36,901 nt of DNA, from NCBI GenBank assembly GCA_003249025.1, contig QBMH01000023.1:1-36901 (forward strand). The letters run 5' to 3'. A program made the position numbers and the translations under genes. The notes below the pieces were generated by a model. The model had not been told where the DNA came from, made no database searches, and was given only the letters and a program-made list of their open reading frames with translations. Position 1 is the stretch's first letter. Each line of letters begins with the position of its first letter. Below, one piece after another: positions 32,994-36,901 of the stretch. This stretch comes from Leptolyngbya sp. (GTDB lineage: Bacteria > Cyanobacteriota > Cyanobacteriia > Leptolyngbyales > Leptolyngbyaceae).

Positions 32994-34382
32994 TCAAGAC
33001 ACTAAGCTTAGAGCAGGTTCATCGGTCTGCTCCAGTTGATCCAAAATGCTAATTATTTCTCGTTCAAACGTGACTTGAGCGCGATTGGTTGTGCCACCTA
33101 CATAGCACTGACCCTCTTTTTGCAATGCCCAAATTTGAGAATGGGAGACATAGCTCATCACTACTCCAGCCATTAATAAAGCAAACCCGGCATACACTAG
33201 TGGAATTCCCGGATCGGCTTTGATTTGTAGCCCAGTACTACCGACCAGTTCCAAGATCTTGAGAGTAACTCCATTCACCTCAGTGCCCATGCCTGCTCGT
33301 GCTGTGGAAATCAGCTTGCCATCGTTACCATAAATAATCAGAGTGCCTTGGAGGTCTTTGGCAATCAACGACACTCCTTCACTGAGATCCGGCTTTGTGG
33401 GAATCCAGGTGCCCCAAAGTTGCCCCTTGCCGCCCGTATCGAGTTGCGCCATGGGCAGTTGAAAGATGGGACTGTTATTCAGGCGCACCCGCACGGACGC
33501 GATCGCCCAAGATGCCTGATACAACGTTACCCCTTTGTAAGTCAGCGGTTCATTTACATGGATCGTCTTGCGCTTCACTTCTTGACCCGTGCTATCCAAT
33601 ACCGACATATCGGAGTAAAACTGGTCAATGCTACCTTCAGGCGTATAGTCAATCCAAAAGCGATTTACCTTCACTGACCAATCCTTGGGAATTTGAGGCG
33701 TTGCCCACGGTCCGGCATCGGTAATGTTTTGAATTTGGAATGTGTTGCCGCTGGGGATCATTTCCTGGGCAATAAATCCAGTTAGGGCACCCGTAATGCC
33801 ACCCAGCAAAATAATCAGAATGCCAACATGCACAATGATGGGACCGATCCGTCCAATCAGCCCTTTATGAGCATAGAGCGAATCTCCTTGCCGAAAAACT
33901 CGATAGCGACGACTTGCCAAGAGCGGCGCTAAATCATCGAGCGATCGCTGATCTAAGGTGGCGCTCAGGGCAAATTTTTGAAACTGACGCGGCTGGGTAT
34001 AAAAATTCCAGGTGCGAGAAAACCAGCGGAGGGCGGGAATTTGTCGTTTAAAGGTGCAGGCAGTCAAGCTAGAGCCAAACAGGATCAATAATCCGAGAAA
34101 CCACCAAGTGCGATACACATGGTCGAGTCCCAAGGTGAGTAGCACTTTCCAGGTGAGAAACCCAAATAGGGCAGGCTGTTCGGGATAGTTTGCCTGGTAA
34201 AACGCGATCGGTTGCCCCTGTTCTAAAACCGTGCCGGAGATGCTAAACAGGGCAATCAGCAAAAGCAGGGCGATCGCCAACCTCAGATCTGCCAAAAATG
34301 GTATCAGTTCTCGCTTGAAAAAGGTTTGAGGAGCAGCGCTAAGAGTGGAAAATTTTGATAAAAAAGTATCTTTTACAGTCAT
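32994..34382 (-). CDS. ccs1: cytochrome c biogenesis protein Ccs1/ResB
   Basis: 462-aa membrane subunit of the System II cytochrome c synthetase, which with CcsA delivers haem and attaches it to apocytochromes in the lumen. N-terminal helices at about 33-50 and 92-108 are followed by a third near 178-203 ([14 protein letters not shown], with H185 as a likely haem-contact His), a large lumenal beta domain (about 205-390) and a final helix (about 395-418). The order and length match the chloroplast Ccs1/bacterial ResB family. It lies 54 bp downstream of ccdA, which supplies reductant for the same process. CcsA is not in this window. Its stop is 23 bp from the rnhA start. Confidence 0.94.
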   Translation of the reverse strand: MTVKDTFLSKFSTLSAAPQTFFKRELIPFLADLRLAIALLLLIALFSISGTVLEQGQPIAFYQANYPEQPALFGFLTWKVLLTLGLDHVYRTWWFLGLLILFGSSLTACTFKRQIPALRWFSRTWNFYTQPRQFQKFALSATLDQRSLDDLAPLLASRRYRVFRQGDSLYAHKGLIGRIGPIIVHVGILIILLGGITGALTGFIAQEMIPSGNTFQIQNITDAGPWATPQIPKDWSVKVNRFWIDYTPEGSIDQFYSDMSVLDSTGQEVKRKTIHVNEPLTYKGVTLYQASWAIASVRVRLNNSPIFQLPMAQLDTGGKGQLWGTWIPTKPDLSEGVSLIAKDLQGTLIIYGNDGKLISTARAGMGTEVNGVTLKILELVGSTGLQIKADPGIPLVYAGFALLMAGVVMSYVSHSQIWALQKEGQCYVGGTTNRAQVTFEREIISILDQLEQTDEPALSLVS

Positions 34383-34436
34383 TGCCTATTGCCTTTGAAC
34401 AATTGCCTCATGAGTAATGAAGCATCAACCCAAAAT

Positions 34437-35171
34437 CTAAAAACTGGTTACTCTAAATAGCAGCGAGAAAACCCCAAAAACAACCAGCAAAAGACCGCTA
34501 GCAGGCGTAATCCATCCTGACCAACGCCGCAGTTCCAACAACTTTTTAATTGAGGCAGTAAACGTTCCTGCCAAAATCAGAGGAGTCACATAGCCCGCTG
34601 TGTATGCCAGCAGCAGCAGACTGCCTAACACGGGATCTTTTGTGGTGGAAATCCAGGCAAGCAGCGTTGCTAAAACGGGCGTGCTGCAAGGAGACGCAAC
34701 TAATCCAAAAGTAACTCCAATCAGGTAAGACTTTGCACTGGCTGGCAGTTCCTGAGAGAACCAATCCATACCGCCCCAAGATGGCAACCTCACAGGCAAT
34801 GCCTCCAGCAGATTCAACCCCATCAAAATCGCGATCGCACTCACAATAATTGGCAAGCCCAAGCCAATTTGTCCATAGATGCGCCCAACCACGGCTGCTA
34901 AAACGCCCAAGCCCGCTAAGGTGGTTGCTAACCCTAAAGCAAACCAAGTCGATTGCACTGCCGCTTGCAGCCGAGTTTTGGCTTCATACCCGCCAATGTA
35001 GCCAATCGTAATCGGCAGCATCGACAGCATACAGGGCGTAAGACTGGTCAACAATCCTGCCAAAAAGATGATCCCTACACTCACGGGCGTGAGATGGGTA
35101 AGTTGATCTGCTACCAGCGTATTGGCAAACTGAGCTAGTTGATAAAGTTGGGTCTGGAAGGCTTCAAACAT
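34437..35171 (-). CDS. ccdA: thiol-disulfide transporter CcdA
   Basis: 244-aa six-helix membrane protein that carries reducing equivalents from cytoplasmic thioredoxin across the membrane to keep apocytochrome c CXXCH cysteines reduced. The two catalytic cysteines sit in the expected repeats: C47 in LTSLTPCMLSMLP and C162 in LVASPCSTPVLA, each in the first helix of a three-helix half. A short N-terminal segment precedes the first helix. It lies upstream of ccs1 in the same direction, an arrangement that fits a c-type cytochrome maturation operon. ftsW lies 108 bp upstream on the same strand. Confidence 0.95.
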   Translation of the reverse strand: MFEAFQTQLYQLAQFANTLVADQLTHLTPVSVGIIFLAGLLTSLTPCMLSMLPITIGYIGGYEAKTRLQAAVQSTWFALGLATTLAGLGVLAAVVGRIYGQIGLGLPIIVSAIAILMGLNLLEALPVRLPSWGGMDWFSQELPASAKSYLIGVTFGLVASPCSTPVLATLLAWISTTKDPVLGSLLLLAYTAGYVTPLILAGTFTASIKKLLELRRWSGWITPASGLLLVVFGVFSLLFRVTSF

Positions 35172-35279
35172 TCTTTCTATCGCGATCGCGCTTTTTAACT
35201 GCGCCTGTTCAAATTACAAGCGACCGTTCAAATACTTCTCTTCTATCTTAATCTTCTTAATGCTTTGTACCGAGGGACA

Positions 35280-36530
35280 TCAGGTTACCCGACGAGGAAA
35301 CTTAGGAATACGGAGCGATTCTTGTAGCGATCGTTTTACAACTCGCGGCTTTAGAGGAACAGGCTGACGATTATTACGGCGATCGTCCAAACGCACCACT
35401 TTTGCTTCACCACTTTCCCGCGCCACCCGAATCAGTAATCCCGCTGCAATCAAGCTGGAGATCATCGAACTGCCGCCATAGCTGAGGAATGGAAATGGTA
35501 GCCCCGTCGTTGGCAACACACCCGTCGCCACGCCAATATTCAACAACGATTGCCCAATTAGCAGCACCATAATTCCGATCGCCACCAAACGATGGACGGT
35601 CGTACTCGCCTTCAGCGCCACCCTCAATGCTAGCGTGGCATACACCGCCAGCATCACCAACAGCAGTAAGCAGCCTAAAAAGCCAAACTCTTCCGCAAAA
35701 ACCGCAAAAATAAAATCAGTATATTGAATGGGCAGATAAAATAACTTCTGCTGAGACAACCCAAATCCAGTTCCCCAAGCATTGCCCGAAGCAACTGCCA
35801 AAATACTTTGGATTAGCTGATATCCGTCACCGTGGGGATCAGCCCAAGGATTTAAAAATGAAAGAATCCGCCGCAACTGATAGGAACGCAAACTCACACT
35901 CAACGCCACAACTAGCAGTCCCGCAAATGCAGTCCCTCCTAATTGGACGTATGGCAAACCCGCCCCTAACGCAATTAGCCATAGCATCATGCCGCATAGT
36001 GCCGCCGTACTTAAATTTGGCTGTAGCAACACACCCGCCACAACCACCAAGAAAATTCCTAGCCAAGTGGATCGAATAGACCAGCGTAGCCGCTCCCACT
36101 GAGAAAAAATTCGCGCGCTTTGCAGCACCAGAAAAGGCTTAATTATTTCTGACGGCTGTAGCGGAAACGGACCGATGAATAACCAGCGCGATGAGCCATT
36201 AACAAGAATGCCAACGCCTGGAATCAGGGTCACTAAGATTAGTCCCAAAACGAGCAGCAAGACCCAATCAGCAACCCCAATAATGAAGCGAATTGGGGTA
36301 TGAACCAAAAGATTAAAGCCAACCAACCCAATCAGAACCCAAACAATTTGGAGTTTGAAGTAATACAGTCCGTCTCCCTGTTCCGCATCCGCAACGGCAT
36401 AGGAAGCCGAAAAAACCATCGCTAAGCCAATAAACAGCCATACAAAAGTTAGCCAGCGAAGCAATCGCGCTTCCACAGACCAATCTTTGGCAGCGGTGTC
36501 TAAAAACGGAATTAGGTGACGTAGGTTCAC
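35280..36530 (-). CDS. ftsW: peptidoglycan glycosyltransferase FtsW (SEDS family)
   Basis: 416-aa polytopic SEDS protein that polymerises lipid II into septal peptidoglycan with its cognate PBP. About ten membrane helices are visible. Family hallmarks are NGSSRWLFIGPFPLQPSE (near 112-129), LNPWADPHGDGYQLIQS containing the catalytic Asp, GFGLSQQKLFYLPIQYTDFI, FAVFAEEFGFLG and PFLSYGGSSM. FtsW fits better than RodA because of the PTTGLPFPFLSYGGSS end. It has a basic cytoplasmic tail of about 45 residues. The start is GTG 36530, preceded by GAGAAG on the minus strand. It is the first gene before a transposase remnant 143 bp upstream. Confidence 0.93.
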   Translation of the reverse strand: MNLRHLIPFLDTAAKDWSVEARLLRWLTFVWLFIGLAMVFSASYAVADAEQGDGLYYFKLQIVWVLIGLVGFNLLVHTPIRFIIGVADWVLLLVLGLILVTLIPGVGILVNGSSRWLFIGPFPLQPSEIIKPFLVLQSARIFSQWERLRWSIRSTWLGIFLVVVAGVLLQPNLSTAALCGMMLWLIALGAGLPYVQLGGTAFAGLLVVALSVSLRSYQLRRILSFLNPWADPHGDGYQLIQSILAVASGNAWGTGFGLSQQKLFYLPIQYTDFIFAVFAEEFGFLGCLLLLVMLAVYATLALRVALKASTTVHRLVAIGIMVLLIGQSLLNIGVATGVLPTTGLPFPFLSYGGSSMISSLIAAGLLIRVARESGEAKVVRLDDRRNNRQPVPLKPRVVKRSLQESLRIPKFPRRVT

Positions 36531-36673
36531 ACGCTTCTCAATGAATTTTTTGGCTAGTAAAGAGCAAACTATTGTTGAGTTAGTTTTTAAAGCCGCTATC
36601 AGGTGATTAGTCTAAGGCAGTCCCGGCAATCAGGCAATACCTGCAACTAAATTTACGCGATGTGCGACTAAAA

Positions 36674-36901
36674 CTACTGTGCCACAAGCTGGTCGAACTG
36701 CAACGGTTCATCGCTATGACGGTTGAGCCAACGACAGAGGGTATGAGCCAACAGCTTGCGGTTGAGGCGACTGGTTAAGTGCCACCGGTCTCGTGCCCAG
36801 ACCTTTTCAATCGAGAAGCGCTCTACTAATTGACCAATGACCGTTGCAATAGACCTGCTTTGAAAATAGAGGACTAGTTCGGTGGTTGAGGGGTGGCAAA
36901 G
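36674..36901 (-). mobile_element. IS982-like transposase, 3' end only (runs off window)
   Basis: On the minus strand the last 75 codons of a reading frame end at TAG (36674-36676), including QLVERFSIEKVWARDRWHLT and NRKLLAHTLCRWLN, then EPLQFDQLVAQ. This is the C-terminal pattern of IS982-type transposases. The position that usually carries the third catalytic acid (IETV-type motif) reads IATVIGQL, with Ala, so the element may be inactive. The 5' part lies beyond the window. The right terminal repeat should fall within about 36600-36673, but I cannot define it. Confidence 0.65.

Overview
The window is chromosomal DNA from a free-living cyanobacterium. The evidence is the very frequent HIP1 octamer GCGATCGC (and its GATCGC half), together with genes found mainly in oxygenic phototrophs: ycf3 and btpA (photosystem I), desC, the rimO-crhR pair, a VKOR-thioredoxin fusion, and Ccs1/CcdA cytochrome c maturation. 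I cannot name the genus. Short heptad-based tandem repeats, dispersed palindromes and a full pilMNOQ set would fit a filamentous or Leptolyngbya-like lineage, but that is inference.

Layout. 1-2500: a compact regulatory unit of a Tat-exported ferritin-like protein, an ECF sigma factor and a ChrR-like cupin anti-sigma factor. 2596-7511: a membrane-anchored esterase divergent from a small secreted Cys-rich protein, then ispD, a family 9 glycosyltransferase, a serine hydrolase and folB, with two tail-to-tail stop-codon overlaps. 7589-7660: tRNA-Gly(GCC). 7924-12040: a zinc-ribbon membrane protein coupled to a ProA paralog that lacks the catalytic cysteine, desC, and a PLP enzyme of the methionine gamma-lyase/aluminium-resistance family. 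12047-16713: a low-complexity charged protein, a membrane protein, ycf3, gatC and a zinc-ribbon/coiled-coil membrane protein. 16765-23883: an orphan sensor kinase and the type IV pilus operon pilM-pilN-pilO-pilQ, closed by a terminator. 23944-27879 (minus strand): a DnaQ-like exonuclease, then the rimO-crhR operon with a strong terminator. 28291-32068: btpA, a small secreted thioredoxin, a lipoprotein gene split by an in-frame TGA, and the VKOR-thioredoxin fusion. 32077-36530 (minus strand): rnhA, ccs1/resB, ccdA, ftsW. 36674-36901: the 3' end of an IS982-like transposase running off the window.

Functional links. 28291-35171 is rich in thylakoid-lumen/periplasm assembly functions: BtpA for photosystem I, VKOR for disulfide formation, CcdA and Ccs1 for reductant transfer and haem attachment to c-type cytochromes. 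The small thioredoxin at 29184 looks like a free-standing copy of the VKOR thioredoxin domain. The sigma/anti-sigma/ferritin unit at the start looks like a self-contained stress circuit.

Most of the window is ordinary core genome. I found no CRISPR array, prophage or defence island. The points most worth checking are the Cys-less ProA paralog, the ferritin/ECF/cupin unit, the duplicated thioredoxin beside the TGA-interrupted lipoprotein gene, RNase HI with a fused C-terminal domain, and the inverted repeat enclosing the tRNA.
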